From NCBI GenBank assembly GCA_013339895.1, contig JABACO010000008.1, positions 4,352,244-4,416,243 on the forward strand: a stretch of 64,000 nucleotides of DNA, read 5' to 3'. The stretch comes from Ephydatia muelleri (Eukaryota; Porifera; Demospongiae; Spongillida; Spongillidae). Below the pieces are notes generated by a model. It searched no databases and had not been told where the DNA came from. It saw only the letters and a list, made by a program, of their open reading frames with translations. A program made the position numbers and the translations under genes. Below, in pieces: positions 22,347 to 34,632 of the stretch. The first letter of the stretch is position 1. Each line of letters begins with the position of its first letter.

Positions 22347-22445
22347 CTTATCCCTTGCATTGATATCAGCTCCTCTCTCCAGTAGAGCTACCACGGTATC
22401 TGTGTGGCCATTCTTTGATGAGATGTGAAGTGCAGTTTGTCCAGC
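22347..22445 (-). CDS. Ankyrin-repeat exon (99 nt)
   Basis: 33 codons, phase 0 on both sides, TAG acceptor and GTTAGG donor. [19 protein letters not shown], ending NARDK. The upstream intron matches that of exon 33244-33342. Confidence 0.85.
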
Positions 22446-22950
22446 CTACAATAAAACCAAATACATGTATTATGTATTTAATTATTCTCAATGCAATAAA
22501 TATATTTTAATACACACAGCAATGGGATAAATAATTAATGGTATTTATAAACTGCCTATTTAAATTGTTAATTCTACAGTGTGTAGTAAGGTCGACCGAG
22601 CAAAATACATGCCATAAGTACATATACATTTGGTGCAGTTACTAAAATGTCTGGATGGGAGTTCCAAATTTATGATATCTGCTTGCAAAATGACTTGGAC
22701 TAGGCCCTTTGTGTGTTTTGGCTCACATTGGCAAAGGGTTGCCAAATGGGAAGTCGACAGAGCAGTGAATAATTCAAAAGCACATTACCATGTCAAAATA
22801 GATCCTAGGGTATTCAAGAGATGTGAGGTGGACGTTTAATAATTGGTTTGCATAACCCATGTAAGGAATATTGGCTCACACACAATTGTTGAACATATTC
22901 TATACATTGAATGTCTCTTAAAAGCCATGAAGCTCATACTTGGGTACATG
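22446..22950. other. Duplicated intron, no gene seen
   Basis: Collinear with 33343-33670. Confidence 0.5.
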
Positions 22951-24860
22951 ACTCAAGAAAATGATTATCCTGAGTTGGTTGGGTTACCATTAGAGTAAAA
23001 CCATTCAGCAAAACACAGTTAAGAAACCTTGCATGACGATGATTAACAATATTTTCAGGCCTGCACCAATCAATATCTGGTTAGTTGAAGATATACGTTT
23101 TTGTTGGAGAAGTGGATTGCCCAGTCTCAAGTTTGCAGTGGGTTCTTCTTTTAGGTGTGGTGACACTGGCCATTTCCAAGGGAATGACCAAAGAGAATAG
23201 ACCCAAGTTGGGCCAGAGTAGAGAAAGCGTTTGATCAATGAGGTTAAGTATGGAGAGCATGAAGTGTGTTGATGGAGGGATTGTACATTTTGAGGGAGGA
23301 CAATGAGGAGTACATGTATGTGTCACCTGGCAATCTCCACCATTTATAGATGTTGGGAAACCCAGGAAAAAGACGCAGGGACTGGCTCTGTTAGGGGACA
23401 TTTAGGTGTCTGTTTCATACTGGAAGCAGGTGCTGTGTGCACCTTCATGGGTGTTGGAAACACTCAGAAATGGGTATGTTCTTCCCTTCTACACTGAGCC
23501 TACCCCCTACGTACTGCCTAATCAGCATTAAAGGATCTCCCAGTTTGCAGTCCATTATCTGTTGTCAACAATGGAGTGGGCAAAAATCGGCTAGTAGTTA
23601 ACCCTTTCACGAGCAACAGAGCAATAGTGGGCCACAGGTGCTATTCTTTTTATCTAACAGTTTAACACTTTGTAGTCAACAGCATATTGTTCAGTTGTTT
23701 CCTGGTCATATATTATTGCTAACTATGTCTTCCTGCAATGTGAAATGCTTATTTTACACAATAAGTGTACTGTAATAATTGGCCTTGTCCGCAAAATAAT
23801 TAATCTGAGACATGTTCATTGATCTCTTTGGAAACAAAAATTTCAAGTATGAAGAGTTGCATGTGGCAATGATGATGTTCAAACAAGGTGAGTGGATGTT
23901 TTCATTTGATTTGAAGTCTGGTTATCATCATGTTGATGTTGTTAAGTGTCATCGTAAGTACTGTACTTGGGTTTTGGAAGCTTTTACACGTTTGTTGTGT
24001 TGCCATTTCGATTGTCTTCAGAACATTATGTCTTTATAAAGATGATGCAACCTTTGGTTCGGTATACATAATGAATGAAAGGCAATTGTGTATTTCGATG
24101 ATTGGCATTGTAGCACTGCCAGAGGAGGTGGGTTGCCATTACTGCCAGTGGCTGGGTGAGGGACACACTAGCTAAGGCAGGGTGGGTATGTAATGAAGCT
24201 AAGTCTACCTGGTTACCCACCCATAGGTTGTCATGGTTAGGACTTACCTTGCATCTAGAGTTGGGGCTTATCTCGGTGTCTGATAGGAAGATGAGGTCTT
24301 GGGAAGTTGCTAGCAGCCATGGAGCAACCAATGCTCAGGACCAGGTTTATAGCAAGCTTGGTGATAGGATTATAGCAATGAGTCTGGCATTAGGCCATGT
24401 TGCTAGATACATGACACGGGCTTTGTATGCATTACTGTTAACTACAGGCATGGTGCGATATGCTACCCATAACATCAGAGGGAAGGGAGGAGCTTAAGTT
24501 TTGGACTGAGTCAATTGAGGAGTATAATGCACATCCTATATGGCATGGTCCATCTGCTGTCAGATGTGTGCACTCAGATGCTAGTGATGTGGGCTATGGA
24601 GGCTACATAGTTGAGCATGGCACAGGGAATTTTGGTCTTCAGAGAAAGCAAAGCAGAGCTCTACCTGGAGAGAGATAGTAGCAGTGGGGAGGGTGCTAGA
24701 ATCAGTTTCAGGCAGACTGAGTAGTACTAGAGTGTGTTTGTTCACTGACAATCAAAATGTCAGGGTTTGTGACAGCTGCTGTGATACTAAATCAACAGAT
24801 ACGGTAAAGGCTTCGATTTTGGATAGAAACATTGCATTGACCAGCAATCAGCATGCATCT
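22951..24860 (+). mobile_element. DIRS-like retroelement, copy 1 (gag tail, RT, RNase H; decayed)
   Basis: About 23118-23190 reads as a gag tail with a zinc-knuckle start (FRCGDTGHFQGND). RT: about 23470-23560 (NGYVLPFYTE type), 23560-23600, then a 198-bp MITE, then 23803-24340 with FSFDLKSGYHHVDV and the thumb region GWVCNEAKSTWLPTHRLSWL. RNase H: about 24490-24800 (HSDASDVGYGGYIVEHG, FTDNQNV). These blocks match the RT-RNase H of DIRS-type (tyrosine-recombinase) elements; no recombinase gene is seen. Frameshifts and stops throughout. Same layout as copies 2 and 3. Confidence 0.7.
23602..23799. mobile_element. 198-bp TTAA-flanked MITE in DIRS RT, copy 1
   Basis: Starts CCCTTTCAC and is flanked by TTAA (23598-23601 and 23800-23803). 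It interrupts the RT exactly inside the codons of the VVNLRHVN motif. Copy 2 keeps the matching inverted end GTGAAAGAG. TTAA target duplication and a CCC-starting terminus are piggyBac-type features. Confidence 0.7.
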
Positions 24861-24869
24861 GAATCAGTC

Positions 24870-25146
24870 ATACAGGAGAAAGTGGTCCAGGCCAGGTAGT
24901 GCAGGAGGGTAACCATGTGTTCCAGCGCCCAGTGGAGGGCACTGCAAAACTGTCAAATGCTTGGGGCCAATAGGCTGAAAGGTAGGCAGGTGTCAACATA
25001 GTAGTTGTCATGCCAGTGCATTCCCAAGAGCTCCCACTTGGAGGCCAGGACTGGAACCATGGAGAAGGCTTGCCTGCAGACCCAGTTTGGCCATGAGGGC
25101 TCCCTTTGTTGAACCTGCCAAGGAGAGACACAGCATGCTTGCCCAA
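24870..25146 (-). pseudogene. Antisense DIRS-type RT fragment, copy 1
   Basis: The minus strand encodes an RT N-terminal half: LLGRFNKG, then a region equal to KLDLQAAFPM in the other copies, SKWELLGMHW and YVDTCLPFGL-type residues. Its 3-prime end meets the 3-prime end of the plus-strand RNase H. Frame-broken. Confidence 0.55.
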
Positions 25147-25150
25147 TAAG

Positions 25151-25172
25151 GGGGGGGGGGGGGGGGGGGGGG
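25151..25172. repeat. Poly-G tract
   Basis: A run of more than 20 G at the junction between the DIRS fragment and the gypsy LTR-like sequence; length is prone to sequencing error. Confidence 0.8.
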
Positions 25173-25831
25173 TGGGCGGGAGGGTGGAATTAGATTAACA
25201 AAATTCAGATTATGCCCATCATCGTTAGGATCAGAGTTGTTCTATGTGTTGGTGGGAAGGTGTTGTTGCATCTGCTTTTGTGAGATCCAAAGCTACATGT
25301 AGCAACATGCTGGAGCAGGTATTCCATAAACCCTGGGTAAGATGAAGAATATGATGGAGCAATGGAGGATTGGAGCGACTGGAGATATACACTGCATTGT
25401 ACCTCAATGCAAACGAGGTGTCATACGTGAAGAGGAGAGATGTATTCCTCACGTGTATAGGGGAAAAAACAAATGGTCACTCATCGCTCTGACAAACCAA
25501 GCAATAAGCCATATACATGTACCTAATTATCTGAAGTGGTAATGAAACACTTACTGTACATGTAGCATCAAGGAAGATAGCAATTGCTGAGATATTCAGA
25601 TTTCAAAAAGAGATCAGAAGAAATGGGAGCTGATTAAGAAGTATTAACAGTGTTACAGAGATTTAACCGAACATGTGTGCACTCAGGAATCATCAGGTCA
25701 GCCGGATGAAAGATGAGGCTGTGCAGAAGAAATGATAACTTTTGACAAAAGATAACTTGTGGACACTGACAAAAAAGGCCATTGAAATAGTTGAGATGTC
25801 TGAGAGAGCAGAGCTAGATGCTGCACAGTTA
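25173..25831 (+). mobile_element. Gypsy LTR-like region and gag, copy D
   Basis: LTR-like part 25175-25340, then gag remnants (MEQWRIGATGDIH region equivalent to GATEDWTTYRERLEI, with deletions). It carries three hexamer-type insertions relative to the 18.5-19 kb and 49 kb copies (TACATGTA at 25293-25300 and near 25514; TACTGTACATGTA at 25552-25564). Confidence 0.6.
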
Positions 25832-25852
25832 AGAGAGAGAGAGAGAGAGAGG
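25832..25852. repeat. (GA)n microsatellite
   Basis: Short GA tract between gag and protease, as in the other gypsy copies. Confidence 0.85.
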
Positions 25853-27128
25853 AAAAGGGGGATCCCGATTCATGGTGAATGTAATTATGGAAAGAATTGG
25901 ATACTGGAGCATTAACCACTATACCACTCATGATGTACATGATACCAAGAAAATGTTCTCAAATGTACAGTACCATTGCAGACAACAGACACACAGGTAT
26001 AAGGACTTCGGGTGAAAGAATTTATCAAATCGGGAAAGTTTTGGCTTCTATAAGAAAAAAAACCACGAACAGTAAGGTTGCCTTTGGTAGTTGTAGAAGG
26101 TGTAAGGCCTCCACTATATGGACATAATTGGCTGGCACATATCCTAATCAACTGGCAAGAAATCAAGAAGGTGAAGGCAATAAGAAACTAGAAGCAGCAG
26201 CAAACATGGTAATTTGGTGATGTGAAATCCCGGTATCCTGAGTTCTCGAGGGTTGGGAGTGGGTCAGGGGGCATGTGGTAACCAATGAAGAGTTGGGGGA
26301 CAGAGTAATATCCCCGGTGACATGTAGCAATTGGGCCACCCCGTAGTACCTAAACCAGATGGTACAGTCTGGTTACAGCTGTATGTGGACATTTCCGGGT
26401 ATCAGTCAACCCTGTCCTGAGAGTAGATCAGTACCCCTTCTGAATAGAGTGGAGTCTTGTGGAAGACATATTTGCGACAATTGGGTCGAAGCAAAAGTTA
26501 TAGTAAGATTGACTTAAAACAAGCTGTCCTTAATTTTGGAGCTAAAAGTGGAAGAGATTGTAACTGTGAACACACACAAGGTCTTGTCAGTTCAATCGTC
26601 TAGCATTTGGGTCACATCTGCTCCTGCAATCTTACAGTAAGTACATGGATATGATAATTGGCATGGGATCCCAAAAACACAGTGCGTGCTGTACGATATC
26701 ATAATAGCAAGAGTGATGAGAAAGAACATAGCGGGATGCTAGAACAAGTTCTACAGTGACTCCGAGACACAACTTACTATCAAGTGTAGAACAGAAATTG
26801 AATTCTGTGGAAACAGGATAGATGCCAGTGTGTTCATAAAAACAACAGACAAGATAGAGCAAGTAGACGCGCCTCTACCCACTGATTATATCGCATGCAG
26901 CTGCGATCATTTTTTTAGGGATCGTAAACTAGGTTTCTAACCAATCTATCCATGAAGTAATGGCACCACAGCATTGAATTATTACGAAGGACACATGGAA
27001 ATGGACCAAGGGTTGTCAAGAATTAAGCATTCAATGTGTAAAGGACATGATCGCATCAGATGTGGTACACACTGTATATTGTCTTATGTAAGCTGTGTGA
27101 GGCAAGGGGTATGGAACATTGTTGGCAA
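25853..27128 (+). mobile_element. Gypsy copy D (protease-RT-RNase H), cut by gap
   Basis: Near-copy of 832-2098: protease without the DTGA residues (deletion after ERI), LYGHNWLAHI kept, RT and RNase H frame-broken. It shares copy A's abrupt switch into other sequence (near 27063) and then enters the gap. Confidence 0.7.
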
Positions 27129-28128
27129 NNNNNNNNNNNNNNNNNNNNNNNNNNNNNNNNNNNNNNNNNNNNNNNNNNNNNNNNNNNNNNNNNNNNNNNN
27201 NNNNNNNNNNNNNNNNNNNNNNNNNNNNNNNNNNNNNNNNNNNNNNNNNNNNNNNNNNNNNNNNNNNNNNNNNNNNNNNNNNNNNNNNNNNNNNNNNNNN
27301 NNNNNNNNNNNNNNNNNNNNNNNNNNNNNNNNNNNNNNNNNNNNNNNNNNNNNNNNNNNNNNNNNNNNNNNNNNNNNNNNNNNNNNNNNNNNNNNNNNNN
27401 NNNNNNNNNNNNNNNNNNNNNNNNNNNNNNNNNNNNNNNNNNNNNNNNNNNNNNNNNNNNNNNNNNNNNNNNNNNNNNNNNNNNNNNNNNNNNNNNNNNN
27501 NNNNNNNNNNNNNNNNNNNNNNNNNNNNNNNNNNNNNNNNNNNNNNNNNNNNNNNNNNNNNNNNNNNNNNNNNNNNNNNNNNNNNNNNNNNNNNNNNNNN
27601 NNNNNNNNNNNNNNNNNNNNNNNNNNNNNNNNNNNNNNNNNNNNNNNNNNNNNNNNNNNNNNNNNNNNNNNNNNNNNNNNNNNNNNNNNNNNNNNNNNNN
27701 NNNNNNNNNNNNNNNNNNNNNNNNNNNNNNNNNNNNNNNNNNNNNNNNNNNNNNNNNNNNNNNNNNNNNNNNNNNNNNNNNNNNNNNNNNNNNNNNNNNN
27801 NNNNNNNNNNNNNNNNNNNNNNNNNNNNNNNNNNNNNNNNNNNNNNNNNNNNNNNNNNNNNNNNNNNNNNNNNNNNNNNNNNNNNNNNNNNNNNNNNNNN
27901 NNNNNNNNNNNNNNNNNNNNNNNNNNNNNNNNNNNNNNNNNNNNNNNNNNNNNNNNNNNNNNNNNNNNNNNNNNNNNNNNNNNNNNNNNNNNNNNNNNNN
28001 NNNNNNNNNNNNNNNNNNNNNNNNNNNNNNNNNNNNNNNNNNNNNNNNNNNNNNNNNNNNNNNNNNNNNNNNNNNNNNNNNNNNNNNNNNNNNNNNNNNN
28101 NNNNNNNNNNNNNNNNNNNNNNNNNNNN
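27129..28128. other. Assembly gap (1000 N)
   Basis: Exactly 1000 N, placed between two related gypsy copies (D and E). Repeat-induced assembly failure is likely, and sequence may be missing or collapsed. Reading frames drawn across it are meaningless. Confidence 0.99.
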
Positions 28129-29870
28129 GGCAAAGAGGGAAATCGATCATGGTGAATGTAATTATGGAAAGGATCCCTGTGCAAATGGAATTGGATACTG
28201 GAGCATTACCACTATTACCACTCATCATGTACATGTACCAAGAAAACGTTCTCACATGTACAGTACCATTGCAGACGACAGACACATGTCTATGAACTTG
28301 GGTGAAAGGATTTACCCAAAAGGGGGAATATTGGTTTCCATAAGAAATAAACCACGAACAGTAAGGTTGCCTTTGGTAGTTGTAGAAGGTGCAGGGCCTC
28401 CACTATATGGACATAATTGGTTGGCACATATCCTAATCAACTGGCAAGAAATCAAGAAGGTGAAGGCAATAAGAAACCAGAAGCAACAGCAACGAGATAA
28501 TTTTGTGTTGTGATATCCCAGTATCCTGTGCTCTGGTAAAAAATCTTTGGGATTGGCCACAGGGATTAAGGTCAAATGAAGAGGTATTACCAGTCATCAT
28601 GAAAGCTCGACCCATCCCCTGTAGTCTACAAGCTAAAGTGGAGGTAGAGTTAGAGAGGCTTCAGAGGGACAGAGTAATATCCCCTGTGACCTGTAGCAAG
28701 TGGGCCACCCCAGTAGTTGTAATACCCAAACCAGATGGTACCATCTGGTTACAGCTGTATGTGGACATTTCTAGGTAAGGTCAACCCTGTCCTGAGAGTA
28801 GATCAGTACCCCTTGCCTAGTGTGGAGCATGTGGAGGACATACATGTATCTGTATATATGGCCGAAGCAAAAGATTGACTTGCGACAAGCTTTCCTTCAT
28901 TTGGAGCAAGAAGAGGAAGAGATACTAACTGTGAACACATACACAGGTCTTTTCCGGTTCAATTGTTTAGCATTTGGGGTCACATCCACTCCTGCAGTCC
29001 TACAGAAGTACAAGGATATGATATTGCATGGAATCCCAAAAACACAGGGTATGCAAGAATCAGATATCATATAAGCAGGAGAGGATGAGAAAGAACATAG
29101 CGGGCTGCTAGAACAAGTTGTAAAGTATATAACTCCAGGAACACAACCTTACTATCGAGCAGAGGAAGTGTAGACAGAAATTGAATTCTGTGGAAAAATG
29201 AAAGATGCCAGTGTGTTCATAAAACAACAGACTAGATACGAGCAAGTGGATGCCCCTCTACCCACTGATGTATCGCATGCAGCTGCAATCCTTTTTAGGG
29301 ATCGTAAACTACTACAACAGGTTTCTACCCAATCTATCACTACGTAATGGCACCACTGCATGAATTGTTACGAAAGGACACAACGGAAATGGACCAAGAG
29401 TTGTCAAGAAGCATTCCAATGTGTAAAGGACATGATCACATCAGATGTGGTGCTTATATTACAAAGTATGATCTAGAAGCTCCAACATGTATCCTTTTAG
29501 CATTGTATGGTTTAAGAGCTGTTTTATCACATGTTGATATAGATGGTATGGTCATCACAGACCAATAACCTTTGCATCACTAACACTGACTCCCACAGAG
29601 AGGGCATATTCTCAGATTGAAAAACGCTTTGGCATTATTAGTCTGGAGGATCAAAGGTATCATTAGTACCTTTATGGACATCGGTTCAATCTGGTGATAG
29701 ACCACCCAAACACTGAGAACAGTTGAATAATAGAGGAGGAGATGAAGTATATAGAGATATTAGAATTATGCTCATGTGATTGCGCATGCTAGCGTGTGTG
29801 TAATATTGTGGTTTTTATGGTCTTTGAGTATCTCATAGCATCAGTATTGGTGAATACAATACACACACAC
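28129..29870 (+). mobile_element. Gypsy copy E (protease-RT-RNase H-LTR-like)
   Basis: The best kept protease of the group: VQMELDTGALPLLPL region about 28150-28215 and LYGHNWLAHI about 28400-28430. RT 28600-29075 (DRVISPVTCSKWATPVVV, QAFLHLEQEEEE, FGVTSTPAVLQKY), RNase H 29190-29660, LTR-like end 29735-29865. Several stops. Paralogue of the 10.1-11.6 kb copy. Confidence 0.75.
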
Positions 29871-30334
29871 AAACAGGTGAGACGAGTAAGTTTGGTATAA
29901 TACCATCGTTGCCATGACGATGGAAGTGACCACCTTTGATATAGTACCTGGAACCATAGTCTGGGGACAAACTGGTTTGGGAATAGGGACTACACTACAC
30001 TGCATGTTGATGTGTTTCATCATACATGTCATTAGTCTACAATGGCTTAAATTGTGAACTCATTCACTAACCAAATGTCTCTAAACCATTTGTTTAGCTC
30101 TATGTGTTGTTGTACATGTACATGTAGCTGCTTTCTAGTTCGATGTAGGATTCACTTTAAGGCACCACCTAAAATACTATGAACAACAATTACAAGTTCG
30201 TGTATAGATTATCAAGCAGGGTGCAGACACATCACTATTTGTTCAATTCAATACACTGGCTGAAGGCAACCAAGATGTCCATTTTTTAAGTGTTTTGTAT
30301 TGCCATACTACATGTACAAGCCTCATGACCTAAC
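29871..30334. other. Ankyrin-array intron sequence
   Basis: Collinear with 11594-12059. No gene seen. Confidence 0.5.
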
Positions 30335-30433
30335 CTTATCCCTGGCATTGATATCAGCTCCTCTCTCCAGTAGAGCTACCACAGTATCTGTGTGGCCATT
30401 CTTTGATGAGATGTGAAGAGCAGTTTGTCCATA
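30335..30433 (-). CDS. Ankyrin-repeat exon (99 nt)
   Basis: 33 codons, phase 0 on both sides, TAG acceptor, GTTAGG donor. [19 protein letters not shown], ending NARDK. Confidence 0.85.
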
Positions 30434-30967
30434 CTATATCATCAGACAAAGGATGAATCACATGACATTGAATAGGAGATGAGTTGATATTCTACACATA
30501 CATGTAGCATAGACACACATGTACCCTGCATGTGCCACAAAACTACATTACATGCACTGCACATGTGTTTCATGATACATGTACTATGTTGTTCCATAGT
30601 GATTAGTGTAGTACACTGTACCAACCATATGATTCCAGGTCAAATTGCTACACACATACTATACGCTGTTCTGTACACATACTGTACATGTATACAAATC
30701 CAACAAAGTAAACGATCCATTAGAAAGGCCTCCAATAAATTCAATACATGTAATACTAACCGTACTAATCCTTTATGTATGCACTATACTGTATAGCAGA
30801 TGCCAAATCATATGATTAAGCAGGGTCCAGACACATTACACATCTGTTGCCTGTACTGTACAGTGTTCATGTTACAGCTGTGCTGGAAATTAACATGAGA
30901 AATCATGTGCAAAGATGTCCTATTAAAGTGATCTGCAATACCCCAATACAATCTTTCATGACCTAAC
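30434..30967. other. Ankyrin-array intron sequence
   Basis: Collinear with 12159-12703. No gene seen. Confidence 0.5.
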
Positions 30968-31066
30968 CTTATCCCTGGCATTGATATCAGCTCCTCTCTC
31001 CAGTAGAGCTACCACGGTATCTGTGTGGCCATTCTTTGATGAGATGTGAAGTGCAGTTTGTCTATC
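30968..31066 (-). CDS. Ankyrin-repeat exon (99 nt)
   Basis: 33 codons, phase 0 on both sides. [19 protein letters not shown], ending NARDK. Twin of 12704-12802, differing at a few codons. Confidence 0.85.
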
Positions 31067-31500
31067 CTACATCATCAAAGGATGGATCACATGACATCTA
31101 ATTGGATATCTACCCATACATCTACATACATGTACATGCAATCTACATGTGTATACTGTGCATGTGTCCACTGTATTAGATATGCATGGACATACACTGT
31201 ACATGTACATGTGCCTGTGATGGACTGGGAACTCATTGCATAACAATGATCATGACTACTGTGTTATTGTTTGTGTGTGGTGCAGCTTCTATTGTGTACA
31301 GCAGCCTGGCTAGCCTATTCAGTACATGTACAGTGAATATACACTGTACATGTATGTGCATAAAAAGCTCCACCTGAATCGAGTCATTTGAATGAGACGA
31401 AGCTCGTCTTACCTTGCGTCTTCGGTCGGTCATTCACTAAGCTACAGCTGGTGGCCCGTTACAGTACCAAACTACAGTTGTGTGTTACATGATACATGTA

Positions 31501-32247
31501 CAGTAGCGGCCAAAATAAAAGTCACATTTTGCGACGGTCATTGCACTAAGATAAGGCTTCCAGTTTGGCTTCGTTCGGGCTTGGTCGCATGAAATTAACA
31601 CGCTTCTCTTCATTGACATCATAGTTTAACTCTTGTTTAATCTCAGTTTAAACTATGACGTCATTCATTCCGCGCGAAAATGGTTACAGCGACTACCTGA
31701 AGCCTCGTATTTTGTTGATTCATCGCAAGGGATACAATGCCCCTACAATCTTCGGGTGTGTCTCCAAACATGATAGGACCAACATCTAGGAAAGCCATTC
31801 TTGTGAGAATGTCTCATGGTGCGTAAAAGCATAGGTTTTATAGCTTAGATTGACTAGAATTGAGAGATCGGCATGTTTTGAGTGTCCCGCGAAACGTATA
31901 TGTAAACGAGTTGTTAATTGAATGCTAATTAATTTGACGGAATCTAGGGGGCGTAAATGGGGATTGATTCTTTGGAAGAAACGCGCGCACTTTTGAAAAA
32001 CGTTGGTTACATTGAAATGGTCTTACTCAATTCCTTCAAGGTTTTTTGTAGCGTCATCGTTTTAGCAACTAGGCAGCGTGCTTAACTAAAACCGATTTAA
32101 ACGGAGTTGCGCAGTTCGCAAAAAGTAGCTAACACATATGAAAGCGTGAAGAAGATCATCGTCTTAATATTGTTTTTATAAAAAGACTGCATAGTGCAAC
32201 GACCGTCGCACAAAAACGAAATGTGACTTTTATTTTGGCCGCTACTG
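31501..32247. mobile_element. 747-bp MITE with TA target duplication (Tc1/mariner-type)
   Basis: Both ends carry CAGTAGCGGCCAAAATAAAA as inverted repeats; similarity continues inward to about 50 bp (TGCGACGGTC then TTGCACTA) with a short insertion in the right arm. It is flanked by TA (31499-31500 and 32248-32249). The paralogous locus at 13232-13233 has one TA and no insert. No transposase frame is seen, so it is non-autonomous. The interior lacks TACATGTA and differs in composition from the host locus. Confidence 0.9.
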
Positions 32248-32598
32248 TATAGTGTTGTCCCATAGTCATTACAAGTTGTCGTTATGAGCTCATTCACCAA
32301 CCATATGATCCAGAAAATTTTTTTACCCTACAATTACTTATACCCATACACATACAGGTACATGTAGCTACACTGTACTACACATTGCAGGATTTATTTC
32401 ACAGGATCCACCTACAATTAATAACACATCTTCATGTAATAATAATTACTCATCCTTATATGCAAAACGTTGTGCCTACACCTGAGGAAATCAAGTGACA
32501 CATTATGCATCTGTTGCTAAATATAGTACTGTACACACAAGCTGAATGACATATGCAATGACATCCATTACATACATGTACAAGCCTCATGACCTAAC

Positions 32599-32697
32599 CT
32601 CATCCCTGGCTTCGATATAAGCTCCTCTCTCCAGTAGAGCTACCACGGTATCTGTGTGACCATTCTCTGATGTGCTGTGAAGTGCGGCTAGTCCATC
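32599..32697 (-). CDS. Ankyrin-repeat exon (99 nt), divergent
   Basis: Same peptide as 13581-13679 ([19 protein letters not shown], ending AYIEARDE), phase 0 on both sides. Confidence 0.85.
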
Positions 32698-33243
32698 CTA
32701 TATCATCAAAGGATTGAACACATGATATCAAATAGGAGATCACTGGATATTCTTCACTTGCATGTACATACAATCTATACGTGTATACAGGTGTACACAG
32801 CATAACAATATGCAACACTGCATGGACATAACTGCAAGTATCACAAAACTGCATTACATATGTACATGTGTTTCATAATACGTGGACTGTACAGTATGTT
32901 CACTGTGATTCGTGAATTAATTCACCAACCATATAAAATTTGACCATTTGTACAGTGTAATGCTTACATTAGGCAATTAAGAATTAGTAAAGGTTATACA
33001 GTACATGTATCAAATTGAGTGGTTTTATTGGAGCCTTTGCCATGAACCATCACTTGTGTTCAATTTGTATGCATGTACATGTACAGTACATGTGATTTTA
33101 ATTTGGAGTCATGATCAAAACACATATCACATCTGTTGCTAGTACTGTACCAAGTACTTTTACTTGCAATCCACACACTGGCTGAATGAGAAATCATGTG
33201 CAAAGATGTCCATTACTTCTACAAGCCTCATGAGATCCCTAAC
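32698..33243. other. Ankyrin-array intron sequence
   Basis: No gene seen; matches the sequence left of the first gap as far as 32840. Confidence 0.45.
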
Positions 33244-33342
33244 CTTATCCCTGGCATCGATATCAGCTCCTCTCTCCAGTAGAGCTACCATAGTATCTGT
33301 GTAGCCATTCTCTGATGAGATGTGAAGTGCAGTTTGTCCATA
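33244..33342 (-). CDS. Ankyrin-repeat exon (99 nt)
   Basis: 33 codons, phase 0 on both sides. [19 protein letters not shown], ending DIDARDK. The H of GHTD is Y here. Confidence 0.85.
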
Positions 33343-34032
33343 CTACAATAAAACCAAGTATTGAACATTATATTCAATTATTCTCAATGCAACAAACACA
33401 CACAAGCGATGAGACACATAAGTAATGGCATTTATAAACTGCCTGTTTAAATTCTACAATGTGTAGTAAGGTCGACTAAGCAAAGACGTGCCATAAGTAC
33501 ATATACATTTGGCGCAGTTACTAAAATGTCTGGGAGGGAGTTCCGAATCTGAATATCCGTGTGGGTAAAAATAATTATATTTGCATGCACAATGACTTGA
33601 AGACTAGGCCCTTGTGTATTGTGGCTTACATTGGCAAACGGTTGCCAAACTTATGGGAGGTCGACAGTACATGACTCAAGAATTGGGTGAACAAAAATAT
33701 TATAAGCCAAAGCCAAGATAATGATATCTGAGGTGGTAACTTTATAAAAAGTACGTACAGTGTAAGAGTGAGTAACACTCATAGGCCTTAGCAGCTATGT
33801 AGAAGCAATGTGTGCTATGTTTTATAGCAGATGATAGGTAGCCTCTAATATTCACTAGCTGGATCCAACATTGCCACATCGGAATAATCAGTAGATGCTA
33901 AGCTAAGATTTCAAAAGGAAATAACATTGCTTTTGCTAAGTTCAACTTGTAGTTGCCACTAAGTAGACCAGGAACAAAATTATAGAAAAACATAACAAAA
34001 CAAAACAGTGTACATGTATTTTAATCACCAGG
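33343..34032. other. Non-coding, partly duplicated
   Basis: 33343-33670 matches 22446-22780. No gene seen in the rest. Confidence 0.4.
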
Positions 34033-34370
34033 TGCAAAGGAAAGTGTAAATAAACACAGTAATCGTATGCAGCTCATGAAAACCAGGATGAAATCTTTGG
34101 GAGACCACAATGAGGCACTGCAATCATCATATACAGATGATGTCATCCTGGATGACATGTTGGGCGAGTATGCAGCCAGAGGATATTATATGTTCAAAAA
34201 GACTAGAAACAGGAAGAGTCAATTGATTTCAAAAAAATGGGGGTGAACCCATCAGAGAGCACAATATTGGTAAACATAAAAGTATTTGGAAAAACATATT
34301 CTGAAATTGCGGGATCGATTGATAGAGCCAGGCTGTCTGCCCAATCCATGTCTTCGAGGATCCCGAACGA
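34033..34370 (+). CDS. Possible exon(s) of an unknown protein, frame-broken
   Basis: After a possible acceptor (AATCACCAG near 34032) the plus strand has an open frame of about 70 codons (MQLMKTRMKSLGDHNEAL, SSYTDDVILDDMLGEYAARG) ending at a TGA near 34244. A second frame, offset by one base, continues coding-like to about 34398 (KVFGKTYSEIAGSIDRAR). The pair looks like one protein interrupted by a single-base lesion near 34235. I recognise no family. It has no paralogue in the window. Confidence 0.3.
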
Positions 34371-34632
34371 AATGGAGAAGCGAAACAGGATGCAATGATG
34401 GAGCTGGACTACCGGAACTTATATGTGTATCTTGAGATGTGTGTGCATTTTTTTGTGTGTGGGTGGGTGTCTACGTAATCAATGTTTGTATTGTACATAT
34501 CATCTGTGGTATTTCTGTATTTGTATATTTCAGTTCTTTTAATTGTCATTATAATTGTAATTTTGGATATTTCAATACTTTGTTATAATAGGAGATGCAT
34601 GTACATGTACAGGAGCTTCAGTGGTGGATCCA

